DNA of 64,000 nt from Quillaja saponaria (GCA_029379385.1 CM055612.1:12400001-12464000), one strand, 5' to 3'. Positions 49,756-62,222 are shown, counted from the stretch's first letter. The notes: generated by a model not told the origin, from the sequence alone. Numbers and translations: made by a program.

Positions 49756-50909
49756 GTCATGCTATTAATTTTATAGTACTTGTTTTTTTGTCCTCTCATC
49801 TCTTTCTCTTTATCCCACGTTGAGGTAACTTTACCTTTCACTTTTCTATTACATTTCACTTACCCATTCCATTTCTCTCCTCCCCTCATTCCTCTATTGT
49901 CATGAGCCACTTTCCTCCATTTTTGGTGAGTACTTTCCTCCATTTATGTTTTCTTGTTGATTTGATTCTCATGATTGTCCTAAACTCCACAAAACTAACC
50001 TATTCCCACACACATTTTCTCTTATTTCACCTTCCTCTATTGCTCTCTCTTATTGCTCTCTTTCTAATTATTCCACTTTATTCATTGTCTTGTAGAGATC
50101 TACTTAAAGCTTGTTCTTAGTAATCTGATCTATATTATTCTTAGTAAGGAACTGTTTATACTTTTTTGATTTAACATTGATTTATGAAAACTATCATTTT
50201 TGCCTATAAATCACAAATCTATATAAAAATGCTAGTGTTGTCTTTATCCGTTAATTCATGATTTATGTTTTCAATTATAATTTTTATAGTTAAATTTACA
50301 ATTTAGATTATAATATATTTTGAGGTTTTCTTTCTTTTATTGTATTTTATTAAAAATTGTGAGCATTCTATATAATAATGAAACTTTTATATGTTTGAGA
50401 AGTCCGTTTTAGGAGAGATTTTTATTTTTTTAGAATATAGCTTCTTGTTAAGAAACTTACTTATGAGAATATTTAATTATTAAATCTTAACTTTATCGAT
50501 CCATTTCTTATAAATTTACTTTTTAGATAGTTTAACTATATATAACATAGGGGAAAAAGATGAAAGATTACATAATTTTTCTTTTTTACTTTTACTTATA
50601 GATTATGTAAATTTGGTTTGGTTTAGAAGTTTGAGTGGTGTGAACTAATTATAATATATATATTAGTTCATCTTGAATTCTACCCACGTATTAGTAATTT
50701 TCAATTTATATATGAGAACGGTGTTAGGTCCAACCCTTATTGTATGATTTATACTCCTAATTATCGAGCTCATTAAGATAAACTCTAGCATGTTGTTAAC
50801 ATTTCAAAATATGGATGACATTATATTGTATTCTTTGGTATGGTATTGATTACCTTGGAATTCGGATTTTAAGGGGAACACAATGATTCTATTCCTTGGT
50901 TATTCCGTT
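49385..50909 (+). mobile_element. Chromovirus D: polypurine tract and truncated 3' LTR
   Basis: The tract TTGGGGGCAGAATA lies directly before TGATGACCCACAATTT at 49408. The LTR matches 5' LTR D for about 1.5 kb and then stops at ~50909 (equivalent to 43612), where LTR E begins. A TA run (about 49722-49752) is expanded compared with the 5' LTR. Confidence 0.8.
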
Positions 50910-53331
50910 TAACAACCTGTTTATAAAATTGACAGTAACCCATAGTATCAAAATATATAGAGGAGCTTCGCTCCTAGCAAAATATGTAAACACTATGGTG
51001 AATTAAATATATATCTATGACAATGCATAACACCTAAAGTGACTGCAAGTATCGTCTCTTACGCTCTAAGTATGCGATCTCCAAGGTATACCTTGCCGCA
51101 GCAGAGTCAACAAGTAGCAAATTCGGTCACAACCAACAGTGGTTTCTTGGAAACTTAAAAAAAAACAACCACAAAGGAAAGAGTGAGTCACAAGGACTCA
51201 GTGAGCAAATCATGTACCCTAAGGGTACCAGCATCACACAACACATATATCATAACTCCAGTTCATGTTTAAATTATTTATACACGTACATAGTTATTAT
51301 TATCATACGATCACAATTTTAACATATCAAACAAATCATACAAACAAACAAACAATTAAATAATCAATTAAACAATCAAAGGGCCAAAGAGTAACTTAGC
51401 CCTGCATAACATTATATCTCCCTCCCCCCACCGAGCATTTACGCACCAGCATAACAATTAATTTTCCTGTACACAAATCCATTTCACCGGGCTGAGCACT
51501 CCATTTGTTTTTAAAATAATATCAAAATTAGAGTAACTCGTATCAAATGTTAAAGTCAAATATCCTAGGTTCACCTAGATTTTTAATTTTTCAAAAATAG
51601 AAACCATTTCTTAGAATATTTTACTTTGTTGGCCCTTATCAACCACACTCAATATCAAACACATATAATTCAATGAATTCACTGAATAAATTATTTGCTT
51701 ATTCCTCATTGTAAGGTATCAAATTAATTATACACCTAATTGCACACAATAATCTGGTAACCATAAAGCACATAGTTCACTCACAACGCTTATGAACAAG
51801 ATACATCAGTCCAGTTAGCCTTGCGATGGTGTCGAAATATTCTCGACATTCTATGAAACTAAAAATAAATAAATTTCATATGTTAATTCTGCAATCATAG
51901 GATAACCTGCTAGTTCTATAATTTACTTATTCTCTTATTATCGAATTAAACTTAATTTAATTATCTAAAGTTATTCAAAAACTAAAACTATTTATTCTCA
52001 TTATAAATATTGTTAAGTTTACTTATATATTCCTTACACTATTAATTATCCAAGATTTAGTTTACCTATCACAATCAGACTAATAGAATGTTCCAAGGCT
52101 AAACTTAATTTTCTTAACTTGTTATATATATTGTTTGATTAAAAAAAATTTATTTTACTCCAATGTTCCATGCTTAAACTTTTTACATGACACTTAAGCC
52201 CATAACTTAACTTAATTGAAATCTAACTAATTGCTGAACTAAATTCTAACATGCCACAATTAGAATGCCAAAATTAGATAGGGTTCACGGCACAGGGAAT
52301 TCTTACATTTATCCCTCACTGTGCTGTGACCCCAAAGAGGTACAAACCTCCTCTTTAACGTTGCAACACACTTGGTTATGGAGAGAAAACTGGCGGCCAA
52401 GCTGCTGCAAAACAGAGACAGCCTTCATGATGCATTCTTTTCTAACTTAACAAGCAAATTCCTAGCATTAACACTCCTACTACGTATAACCAATTATAAT
52501 TTTATTCACTTGCCCCACAACCATTGAACCTCCTTATACAACCGTCCCAATATAGGATGAAATGAAAAGGAAAAATTTGCTTCACATGAAGGAGAGATAC
52601 CCCATGGTTTGCTGTCCACGCCCTGCTCTCCAACGCTCCTCTATTACAGCCCCAACTTGTGACCTTGGATGGCAGCAAAACGATTCGCCCACAGCAAAAA
52701 CAGAGCCATCCTGCACCCTATACACACGGCCACAATACCCCACTACACATGACACACGTAGTGCACCCACACCTCAACTATTTCCCACAAGATTCTTCCT
52801 CCACTAGCCTTGATTTCTCTCAATCCTCAAACGCCTACTGCCCTACAAAACAGGGGGTATGGTGGTTGCCAACACTTCTCTCAAATCCTCCCTCAAGATC
52901 AAACATTCAAGACACAATAGTACAAGAAAGGAGAATGAAATTCTTGGAATCCTTGAAGTTTCGATGAAACAAGAAAAAGGTGTAAGAATTTCCTTGGTTC
53001 TCCAATGGCGATGAAGGAAGAAGAAGATAAAGTGTGGTCTGTCACCACCAAGAGAAAAACGAAAAGCAAAAGAAAGAAATGAAAAGAAAGCTAAATAAAA
53101 AAATAAAATAAAAACACGTGCAATACTTTATCTAGATATTTATTATATATACCTTCTCCATTTCACTTTATACATGTATATAAAATTCACATCAATATAA
53201 TTGTGCTTAAATAAAATCCACATATAGCTCTTTATTTAGTGCAAATAAGCCCACCATGGATAATATATATATATATATAATAATTACGTACAAAAATTTT
53301 AATACACACATTGAATTATCGGATTATAACA
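50910..53331 (-). mobile_element. Truncated chromovirus LTR E
   Basis: Same family as LTR B: GGAGCTTCGCTCCTA (50963) against GGAGCTTTGCTCCTA (7230), the block TGAGTCACAAGGACTCA at 51184-51200, and AAGGGTACCAGCATCAC following. It ends GGATTATAACA at 53331. The TGTCACACCC end is missing, so a deletion joined it to LTR D. A GC-richer segment at 52260-53000 holds short open frames on both strands that are not conserved genes. Confidence 0.75.
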
Positions 53332-55900
53332 TCTGAAACCTCGTCAATTGTTCGCAGAGGAATAGAGAGGATTAGTTTTCTAGCTAGTGTTTTTTTTTAA
53401 CGATCCAGTCATTATTTATTTACAATACCTCGCTAAATTTAGCGTTAGCCTTGTACTCCTCTCTAATTCAACACAACTCTGTCATAAATACTATGGTAAT
53501 TCCTTGCAAAATCCATACTAGAATTCAATTATGGAAACTAAAGTCCCTCGTAAATTATATAGACACTTTCCTTACAACTCTTTAGTCATTCTCTCGCTAT
53601 ATATATATTGGAAGTTTTTGGGATTTGCTATCGCTATTTCCTTCCAAAAGTTAGTTTCTTGACAATTTCCTTTGTTAATATGAAGATTTTATGCAATAAT
53701 GTTTTTGATTTATCTTATTTCCCACATATAGCTCGTTATAGCACCTAAAAAACTCGCAATAAGATCCAATTCAACAACTAACACATCATTCTACCTTAAA
53801 ATTCATAATAAACACCAAAATTGATTAAACAACACATTAAATTAGCAAATCAAACTACTTTTAGTACTTTAGAAAAGCTTGCAACATAAGTAATCGTATA
53901 AATATTCTAAACTTACAAGGTCAAGCTAGTTCATAATACAGGATTGTAGAAATCCAATCATAATATTACCTATAGCCTGATAAAGGTATAAAAATCCAAT
54001 CCAAATTATAACTGACAAAATCATTATTACTTATTGCTTTATAATTAAATTATAGTTATTGTAATGAATTTCATAATAGTCTCATTACATTGTGACACAT
54101 GACACATTCCTATTGGCCACCATGTTCTATATAAAATGACTAAAATGTGAAAGATAAAGGCATGTTATTCTCTCACATCTTCTCTCTTTACATCTTATTC
54201 TCTCGATATTCTATGCTTTTTTAGCTAGACAAATCCATATTTTTCCAGATTTACATTGGCATTGTTCAAGAGAAACCATACACTTTGGGTATGCTGATAT
54301 CCATAAATTTCCACACATTGAAACACTGCCATTTGGTCAAAAAACAGGCAAATAACTTACCTGAATTTTCACATCTATTTTGGTTTTGTATCTCCTTTTC
54401 GATTCTAGCACAGATGACCTTTCCCTAACATACCCAAAGCTGGTCACAGGAATAGGCTGGACGCACCTCCATGTGTCTCTAAGGCCTCAAACAACTCTGT
54501 AGCTTGAGATCCAACACTAGCAAGTGTCAACTCCAGATTTCTCAACTTTTTGGTGACCACACACAGAGAAATCACACACACATATATATTCAAGCATAAG
54601 ACTTCTTTCCTAATATTAGCACTTGATAGTTAAAACTATGTCACAGTTAGGGCTGGAGTTTGAATAAAATAGCACCAAATTTAGTCGAATTCCATAACTT
54701 GAATTCGAATACAAATACTTATTTAGATCAAAGTTAACATTCGAATTCAGATCTTTTTGTGGATATCTGAGTTCGAATTCGTATTTGATTCATAATTTGA
54801 ATATTCAAATTCAAATTTAGCTCACAATCTAAATATTCAAATTCGAAATTTGAATTTGATTATAAAACTTGAATATCCCAATTCGATTTTGGATTTGAAC
54901 TTGAACAAAAAAAAATGACAAGAGTAAGTGTAAAATGTGCATCCAACAACATTAAAACGAAACTTACAATTTACAATCCAAATTACAAGCAAAAATCTAA
55001 TATATAATAAACTAGCTGCTAGTTCTAGCTTCAGATGTTCTTAACATCATTTTAAAAAGTAGTTGCTCCTTCAGTTGACAGTCAAGAACGTGACAAAACA
55101 AATAATCCTCCCATACTAAAAAACCAACATAAATAACAATGTAGAATAATATTTAGGAGAGAATCTTATATAGAAAAGGAAACAGCTAAATGTGGTATAA
55201 TAAATATTTTAAAGTCACCTAAAACAAAACAAAAGGCAAAGACAAACATGTCTTATAACATGATTGTACCACTTAATGAGTTAAATAAGTAGATATATCC
55301 CTTATACACGCACATATATGCATTCAAATTGCTATGCCTCTAACTTGTATTCAACTTAAACTTTATCTTAATACCATTCTATCTAGTCTCCTTCTCCTTA
55401 GTCCTTAATGAAATATATACTATTATTGATTATTTCAATCCTACTTATCCTCCACATTTAGATGGGGAGCCGGAGAGGATTAACTTTTAGACATTAATAT
55501 TAGTTCAATTGCCCTTATAATCGATGGCCAAATATATGCTTTCAAAGCCAAGAAAACACAGAAATTTTGAGACAAGATACAGACTTATCAATTTCATATA
55601 TAAGTTCAGTTCATAAGGAAGAAAGTTTGGAGATTGAGTTGGAAGTAAGTTCACAGAAACAGCTTTAGCATATCAGAACTAATATCATGCAACTAGGAAA
55701 ATCAAAATCTCATCTCTCTAAAGAAGCTAAAAGGTTTAGGTATTGACATGAAAGTAAAATACTTTGTACTTTTCTCTTTAGAAAACATACATCTTAAGTG
55801 TTTGTTAGTTTTGAAGCTATTGATAATGAATTGTAATAAAGGAAGACTAAAAATAAATAATGAATTATATTTCTTCCCTTATATTTGAATATGATTTTGT

Positions 55901-55943
<43 letters not shown>

Positions 55944-56144
55944 AGTAATCTAATGGTAACATAGTTAATTTAGAAATGTCAACAAGGCTCTTTATAATAA
56001 TTATTCGGTTTGACTCCATGAATTATGCCATAGCATTTAGTGAGATTATTTCCCAACGGCTCTATTTTAATTTATGATTCATTGCTTGATATCTCTTGAT
56101 TTGATGCTATAATTGAGCCATTATGATCATGATACTTTACACCT
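53332..56144. other. Intergenic, no gene recognised
   Basis: About 2.8 kb. Contains a perfect 14 bp palindrome CGCTAAATTTAGCG (53431-53444), a TATA-like TCTATATAAAATG near 54127 followed by CT-rich sequence (possible decayed LTR or promoter), a block rich in AATTCGAATT-type palindromes (54690-54905) and a TA run (55905-55941). No coding motif was seen in any frame. Confidence 0.5.
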
Positions 56145-57085
56145 CTCTCAAGGTTGGCAGTGAGAAAAAATGAATGCCAAGCTTATCACGAAATGTAGCA
56201 AAACAATCTTTTGGTTATGCTTTAGTGTATACATTTGCAATTTGTTGAGTTGTAGGCAAGTATCAAATTTGGAGCATGAAATGCTGGATTGTGAGATATG
56301 TGAATGGCATTTTTATTGTCACAAAAAAGGAATGAACGAAGTTCAAGTTAGATACCAAGATCATGGAAGAGATATTTAAGCTATGTAAGTTCAACTGTTG
56401 TGGTCGTTAGGGATCTGTATTCTGCTTCAGTGCTAGAATGAGAGACAATGGGTTGTTTCTTTGAGGCCCAAGATACATAATTGATCTAAGAAATGTGCAG
56501 TAGTCAGTGATGCTTCTCCTAGTAGTTGGACAACCTGCCCAATCTACATCGTAAAAGGCATTAAGAGTGAGAGAAGCTTTATGATAAATAATGAAGGCCA
56601 TGTGTCAAAGTTCCTTTTATATAGCACAAAATGTGTTTGACAACATAAAAGCCTTTTTTGGTTGGTTTTTAAAATATTGGTACACAAGATTGATAGCGTG
56701 TTTGTGGTTTAGGCGAGTGAATGTGAGATATTGGAGAGAGTTGCATAAGCGATGATATTCAATAGGATCTACGGGGCTCATTGTCATCTAATAGTGCAAT
56801 TGGTTTTTAAGCAATGGGAGTTTTGATCTTTGATGCTTCGAGCATGTTAGCTTTATAAAGGCACAAGCATACTTTGTTTGGGAAATGGGAAGACCATCAG
56901 AAAAGTATTTAACTTTAAGTCCTAGGAAAAAATAGAGTTGGCCTATATCTTTAAGAGCAAACTCCTTACTAAGTTATTGGGTAAGACTAGAGATAAAAGT
57001 TTCGAGTGTTACCTATAATGATGACATCATATACATAAACAAGGAGAATAGTAAGGTTAATGCCATGATAATAAATGAAAAGAGA
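56145..57085 (-). pseudogene. Copia fragment G: reverse transcriptase end and RNase H
   Basis: On the - strand: NLTILLVYVYDVII at about 57058-57017, where the first catalytic Asp of YVDD is Tyr (57037-57026). RNase H follows at 56601-56407 (LNAFYDVDWAGCPTTRRSIT) and the C-terminal block near 56345-56270 (CDNKNAIHI, HNPAFHA). The end reads FRDKLGIHFFSLPTL near 56195-56150. Gag, integrase and LTRs are not visible. The fragment is joined at ~57088 directly to the eIF2-alpha pseudogene. Confidence 0.8.
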
Positions 57086-57090
57086 TGAAA

Positions 57091-58845
57091 GACACCCCAA
57101 ACATTGAAAATTAGGGCTGATATTGAAATGAAATGTTTCCAGTTTGATGGTTTGCTTCACATTAAGGTCTTATCTGCATCTTTGTTCCTTCTGTTTGCTA
57201 TTAATTTAGGTGTCAACACTATTTTTTAAATTTACTCGGTGTCTTAAGTTGAGGAGGTTAGTGTTATGCTATTATATTGTGCAGGACGCAATGCGGAAAG
57301 CTGAAGCTGCTGGAAATGATGACTGCCCTGTGAAAATTATCCTATATCTTGAAATATTCATGATCTTCTTCTTGCCCTGCTAAACCAAACTACCCCTAGG
57401 AAGCCATTTTTCAAAGTAGTTACTGATTTGAAAACCTGTAATTATGGTTGATGAGGTGTTTTGTGAGGTTGCAAACAAGGACTGATTTCTAGAACTTCAA
57501 CTTGTTTACACCTCATCGCCTTTGCATGAATGATTCTGAAGTTTCTAGTTGTTTGTGGTATATTTTTGATTTCTTATGTGTTAATGGGTTTTGGAAATGA
57601 ATTGAGCACCTGTTGAGTATATCAATTGTATTAAAGATTTGTTTGAAGAAGTAGTGGCTAATAAAATGGTGCGTCACGAGATATTTTCCTATTACGAGGT
57701 TTACACCACAAGTCATTTTCTTTTTGCATGCAGTGTGGGTCCCTTGGTGCATGTTTTTTCGCAGATGATAGTCCGTTGGTGAAACTAGGACATAAGACAA
57801 CACTAAGCTAGAACTATGGCGACATAATCTAAAGTTTAGAGGCTTTAGGTAAAGTAGAAAAAAAAAACTATGTATTATGGAGTGTCGGTTTCGCAAGGGT
57901 AGAAGTTGCTTAGGTGCCATCTAAGGGCAAGAGATTCCAACCAGTTAAACTTCAGGAGTATTGTGTGATCGTCTGCTCCCTGATATGCTTTATGGAATGA
58001 AGTGCTGGGCTGTCAAGAAGCAGTACATTAAGAAAATAAGCACCACAAATGAACCCAAGACAGACCTACTAAGAATTTTAAAGAAGTTTTGTAGTCAAGG
58101 GGAGTTGAACCCAAGACTTGCTAAATGATTAATTGAATAACTTATTACTAAACTAAGTTTTAACTTTTATTAGTTTTTGCATATATTGGCTCGTTTTACT
58201 AAACAATCTCAAAATAAAATTCAAAATCAGTTTGTTTTTAGTTCGATCCAAGTCCTTAATAAGTAGCTCACAAGCTAACTCGGCTCATTGTGACCCTTAG
58301 ATCCAAGTAGCCAACTCTAATAATTTGGGATTAAAGGTTTCTTCTTGTTGTTGTTTTATGTGTTAGTGCATGCCTGTGTCACGGTACTTGTGCAAATTGT
58401 AGTAGCAACTTTTCCACTTTGAATGTTAAAATTCACTATTAATTACCTTCTAAATATTATAAATTCTATTATATTGGTTGACTTTTATGAGGCTGGAATG
58501 CGGTGAGTTTCATTTTGGAGACATGATTTGCGAAGTACAGTCAAAGAATGCAACTGGCAGTTTTGCTAACAAATTATAGTTGTTTTTGTTTTGTGCAGGA
58601 GCAAGGAATATTAATTCTCAAAAATGCTATCACAGCTTGCGCTCAAGCAATAGAACAACACAAGGGGAAACTTGTAGTAAAGGAGGCACCCAGAGAGTAG
58701 TGAGTGTTGATATTTCAGTTTTTATTTGAGATGTTTGGGTGAAATGATTACTTGTGTAGAATGTTTCTAATGGTCAATTGTAGTCTGATATCCTGCATCA
58801 AGTTGTTGGAAAGAAGACTAAAGAAAGGCAAAAACCTACATCGGT
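57091..58845 (+). pseudogene. Second eIF2-alpha pseudogene copy
   Basis: Duplicate of part of 15256-16740. The exon 4 remainder is at 57091-57165 (LKIRADIEMKCFQFDG with substitutions). Exon 5 is at 57285-57337 and is cut after CPVKI. A deletion then joins it to intron 5 sequence equivalent to 15943. Exon 6 lies at 58599-58700, reading EQGILILKNAITACAQAIEQ then LVVKEAPRE and a stop at 58698. Introns are shared as well, so this is a genomic duplication and not a retrocopy. Exons 1-3 are absent: Copia G abuts the left end and Copia H the right end. Confidence 0.85.
57740..58345 (+). mobile_element. RTE-type LINE remnant inside the second eIF2-alpha copy
   Basis: Readable pieces: VPWCMFF near 57739-57760, LWRHNLKFRGFR near 57817-57850, and MLYGMKCWAVKKQ near 57983-58023. 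The last two are landmarks of the C-terminal half of RTE reverse transcriptases. The segment ends with TTTGGGATTAAAGGTTTCTT (58323-58342) and a TTG-rich tail, the usual RTE 3' end. The middle (58040-58300) is unrecognised. Confidence 0.65.
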
Positions 58846-59142
58846 GTTGTGATCAAATATTCAAATTAGTTGGTCTTTGTTGTGATATACTTTGATTGTT
58901 GTAGATAAGCTTGGGTCAGTTTTATGAATATAACTTTATCATTTGTTTAGGATATACTTGATGTAAAGATGACTAATAGTATATACATGTAGGTAGAGAT
59001 AGTAGGATATACTTGTATGTAGAGATAGAGATAGAGTAGTAGGATATACATAGATGTAACTGCTTATTGCAACTAAGCTATATAAGAGCAATGAAACTTC
59101 AGAAGAGGAACACGAGTTTTTGAGTACTCATTTGATTTGTCA
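58845..59142 (+). mobile_element. Copia H: 5' LTR
   Basis: About 298 bp, TGTTGTGATCAAAT to GATTTGTCA, with a TATA box CTATATAAGAGC near 59079. An internal short tandem repeat (GTAGAGATAG, AGTAGGATATAC) lies at 58990-59055. It is followed directly by a primer binding site. Confidence 0.65.
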
Positions 59143-59155
59143 TGGTATCAAAGCC
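59143..59155 (+). other. Copia H: primer binding site
   Basis: TGGTATCAAAGCC, complementary to initiator tRNA-Met apart from one base, placed immediately after the LTR. Confidence 0.75.
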
Positions 59156-59720
59156 AATCTAAAATTTTCCCTCTTGTTCTTAAAGATTTTTTTTTCTTGC
59201 TTATTTTGGAATATTTTTGGTTCGTGGTTCAGCAATCTTGTTATGTGTTCCTTTACATTGGAGGTCTTGTTATTCGTGGTTTCATATTCAATATCTTGGT
59301 TAAGCTTTCTCATTTTTGGTTGTTCTGGTTTAATATTTCTTAGTTTCATAGTTAATTTTTTTGCTTCAATCACCATGTTTAGGGACAAAAATACTGCACT
59401 TTCTATTTGTCTTAACGAAAAAACTATTTTCTCTGGGCATTTCTTCTTCATTGCTTTATTCAAAGTCATGAGTATGGGGTTATATAGATCAATCTGAAAA
59501 GAAGCCCACTGATTCTTCTCTAGCTACTGAAATCAACAACTAGAACATAAACAATGCCAAAGTTATGAGTTGGATTGTGTGTCTGTTGCTCCGCACATTA
59601 GTGTTAATCTCCTAGTTTATAACACTATTAATGATATGTGAAGATATTTAAGCAAACTTTATCATGCTCAAAATGATGCAATGAGTGTATAGAATGCCCC
59701 GTTATTACTTCCATCCCCAT
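59156..59720 (+). pseudogene. Copia H: gag N-terminal remnant
   Basis: Frameshifted start of Copia gag. Readable: SIRLNEKTIFSGH-like sequence near 59400-59450, MGLYRSI near 59473-59496, KPTDSSLATEIN near 59501-59535, KVMSWIV near 59558-59578, then HISVNLLVYNTINDM near 59595-59640 and YHAQNDA. These follow the usual order of the plant Copia gag domain. Lost beyond ~59720. The 125-codon + frame at 59120-59497 is out of register with gag and is not a gene. Confidence 0.6.
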
Positions 59721-59929
59721 AGTTCATGAGTTTGCTTGAAAATTATTTGCTAGTTGAACTAGGTTTGGGGATGGGTGTTAATGAGGACTCATGGATTATG
59801 CTCTTTTGATTATGTTATGCCTGGGGTTTGATGTTTGCTATGATTGCGAATCAAAGACCCTTTGTTGATTAATGGCTATGGTTGACTTGTGTTGATGGGC
59901 AATGTGGGGATTAGGTTATGCTTGTTTTG
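59721..59929. other. Short stretch between Copia H and the next element
   Basis: GT-rich sequence with no recognised motif. It may be leader of the element that follows. Confidence 0.4.
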
Positions 59930-60830
59930 CTTCTCAGGACCATGGCACTGAAATCAAATTCTACTGGGCCGAGCTTTGACACAACTAGATTAGTTTTTGC
60001 TGAAGCAGAAAAATGATTCCATGAAGGGCTAATCCTTAAGAAGATTATGGCTTAAAGGTGTTTTAAACTCAGCCTTGCTATTTCCCACAAATAATCCGAC
60101 AAATTGCTTAAAAGCATTGGGTTCAATTATGTGCACCTCCCACAGTCGGAGCAATCTCGTTGGTTAGAGAATTTTATGTCAACCTCGTGAAGCATAGCAA
60201 CATCAAGGTAATGATTCGAGGCAAGATGGTGCCATTCATAAGCACTGTGATTAATGCCTACTATTGTATTCCGAGCATCCTTGATATTAATAAGTATATG
60301 CAATATGCCAATGGTATTATTGACTATGGAGAGGTGATAAATACCTTGTGCTATCGGGACTTTATTTGGAAGATGACTAACGTGAAGCCGGTGCATTTTA
60401 AGGCAAGTTAACTGCAGCCCACCGCGAGAGCATGGTACTACTTCTTCATCTCCAACTTGCTGCCAAGTAGACATGCTAGCGATGTCACCAAGGAACAAGC
60501 CATCCTTACCTTCGCAATCCTCTAAGGTATGTATATTGATGTTGGTCACTTAATTCACAATGCCATGTTGCAGACAGCAAACAGCAAGCACCTCGGCTAA
60601 TGGTTCCCATCCCTCTTCACTATATTATGAAGCCTAGCCGGTGTGATTTGGAAGTACTGTGATTGCTGGAACTTCAAAAAGGACCCATTGATGACAACCT
60701 GATGAAGTAGTTCATGCATTGGAACTTTGAGGCCGAAGAGAGTGATCCAACAGCTCCAGCCTATCTGGCACCAACCTGTGTCCAACAACTCACCGTCGCC
60801 CAATGTATTTTTTACTTAAAGGTGCAGTGT
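59930..60830 (+). pseudogene. 'Putative plant transposon protein' domain (Transposase_32-like), degraded
   Basis: Reads SIGFNYVHLPQS near 60112-60145, then LVREFYVNLVKHSNIKVMIR at 60154-60213, GKMVPFISTVINAYYCIP and the following residues to about 60410, ARAWYYFFISNLLPSRHASD at 60429-60488 and AILTFAIL at 60501-60524. This matches my memory of a domain found in many plant transposon frames, usually with ARxWxxFxxxxLxPSxH. The function is unknown. Stops at 60409 and later, plus frameshifts, show decay. The opposite-strand frame 60549-60127 is the shadow of this sequence. Confidence 0.6.
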
Positions 60831-61044
60831 GCAGAGCATTGACAACATAATCATGCTGTCAATCATTAGCACAATAAGCTACTGCGAATGATGTTATAGC
60901 GAGGAGGATAGGATCCCACTACTTTCCAACCTTACCTCAAGCCCCTAATTCCTTTCACTCGTCCTAAAGATTACATCAACATTGACTTCGACAAATGAGG
61001 GGAGTTATTTTTATCCTTTTTTTTTTTCATTTCTTTCTTGGTTT

Positions 61045-61085
61045 TTGTTAAACATTGGGGCACTGTTTAGTTTAAGTTTATGGGT
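61045..61085 (+). other. Athila-like 3' tail of the preceding element
   Basis: GGCACTGTTTAGTTTAAG (61060-61077) then TTTATGGGTGTAAC resembles the sequence that follows the coding part of Athila/Tat gypsy elements (TTTAAGTTTGGGGGTG). It suggests that the domain at 59930-60830 belonged to such an element. Inference only. Confidence 0.4.
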
Positions 61086-62222
61086 GTAACTTTCAGTTAT
61101 GTCTTGCTTATCTTTTATGTAATATTGTTATCCCCCATTTATGTGTATTTTGTTTAGACATACTATCTAGGATTTAATGTGTTTCTTTTTTCTCGTATTA
61201 TTCTAAGTAGAATTGCAATTTCAATTTGTTAATGATATTAAAATGTTCCCCTATTCCCATGATATTACCTTATTTATGCATTAATTTTGATTTATGAGAA
61301 TAATGCAAGAATTTTTTAGAATTTATTATAATTAGGGAATATACCATATGCGTCTATATATGCACAAGGTTATTTTCACTTAGGGTTTTTTTTTTTTTAA
61401 ATGATTTTTCTTTATAACCTTTAGATCTTTTCTGACCCCTTGAATTAATGTGAATTCCTATTGATGTGAAATCCTAGGTAAGGCTTAGTTGAGAACATAA
61501 TTTAGGCCATTTTTGGACCCATAGGCCCTTTGTTATATTCACCCTTATTTTATTTTTTTATATCCTTAGAAACCCACTTTTGAGCCAAAAGCCTATTTTT
61601 TCTAGCACATATATATATTAACCAATTCCTTTTTTGTAAGACCCATTTGCACCCTATTACTTTAAACACATTAAATATGTAATATTATGGAGTTATAAAA
61701 AAAAGGATGAGCTTGAAGTAAGATCGTGAGGGTGAGTGCAAAACAAGGAAATTAAAAATTATCTTCCCCACTTGATAAAAAGTAAGTTTAGTAAGTTTGG
61801 GGGATGTATGTGAAAATTCCTTAAGAAGTTATCTACAAACCAAAGGTTTGGTGGAAAAAGGAGAAAAAGAAGGAAGATAGATACCCACACAAAAAGGAAA
61901 AATCAAGTGATGAAAAAAAAAATGAAAAATGAAAAAAAGGAAAGTGATATTTTAAGCCCAAGTGAGTGGGAGTTGGCACCAAACCAAAGAAAAGGTGAAA
62001 AGAAGGGTGAGCTCTTGCAAAGAATTTGTGCATAGGTAATTAAGCCTAAAAATTAAATTTCATCTAACCTTTACGCTAGCCTTACATCATAAGCTGAATG
62101 AAAGAGCTGTTGATTTTTGACTAAGTATTAGCCTACATTAGTATAGAGAGGAAAGAAGGGTGAAGTTCTAGCGGTTAAGACTAGTCTTTGAGTTATTTTG
62201 GAAATATCTTTGAAGTCATTTA
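61086..62222. other. Intergenic or decayed LTR, nothing firm
   Basis: AT-rich, then a purine-rich part (61680-62000). TAAGTTTGGGGGATG at 61791-61805 could be another polypurine tract of an Athila-type element. A short - strand frame (62033-61833) is low complexity. No gene recognised. Confidence 0.4.

Noticed and set aside
52562..52967. Overlapping frames of 81 and 102 codons in the GC-richer part of LTR E
   Set aside because: The equivalent GC-richer block in LTRs B, C and F does not keep these frames, so they are chance.
57513..57920. 135-codon - strand frame
   Set aside because: Lies across intron 5 and LINE sequence of the eIF2-alpha pseudogene; no motif and wrong strand.
59120..59497. 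125-codon + frame and the overlapping 109-codon - frame (59469-59140)
   Set aside because: Both are out of register with the Copia gag that can be read here in pieces. The + frame is only a hydrophobic reading of T-rich leader sequence.
60127..60549. 140-codon - strand frame
   Set aside because: Antisense shadow of the transposon-protein domain on the + strand, which has family-like motifs; the - frame has none.
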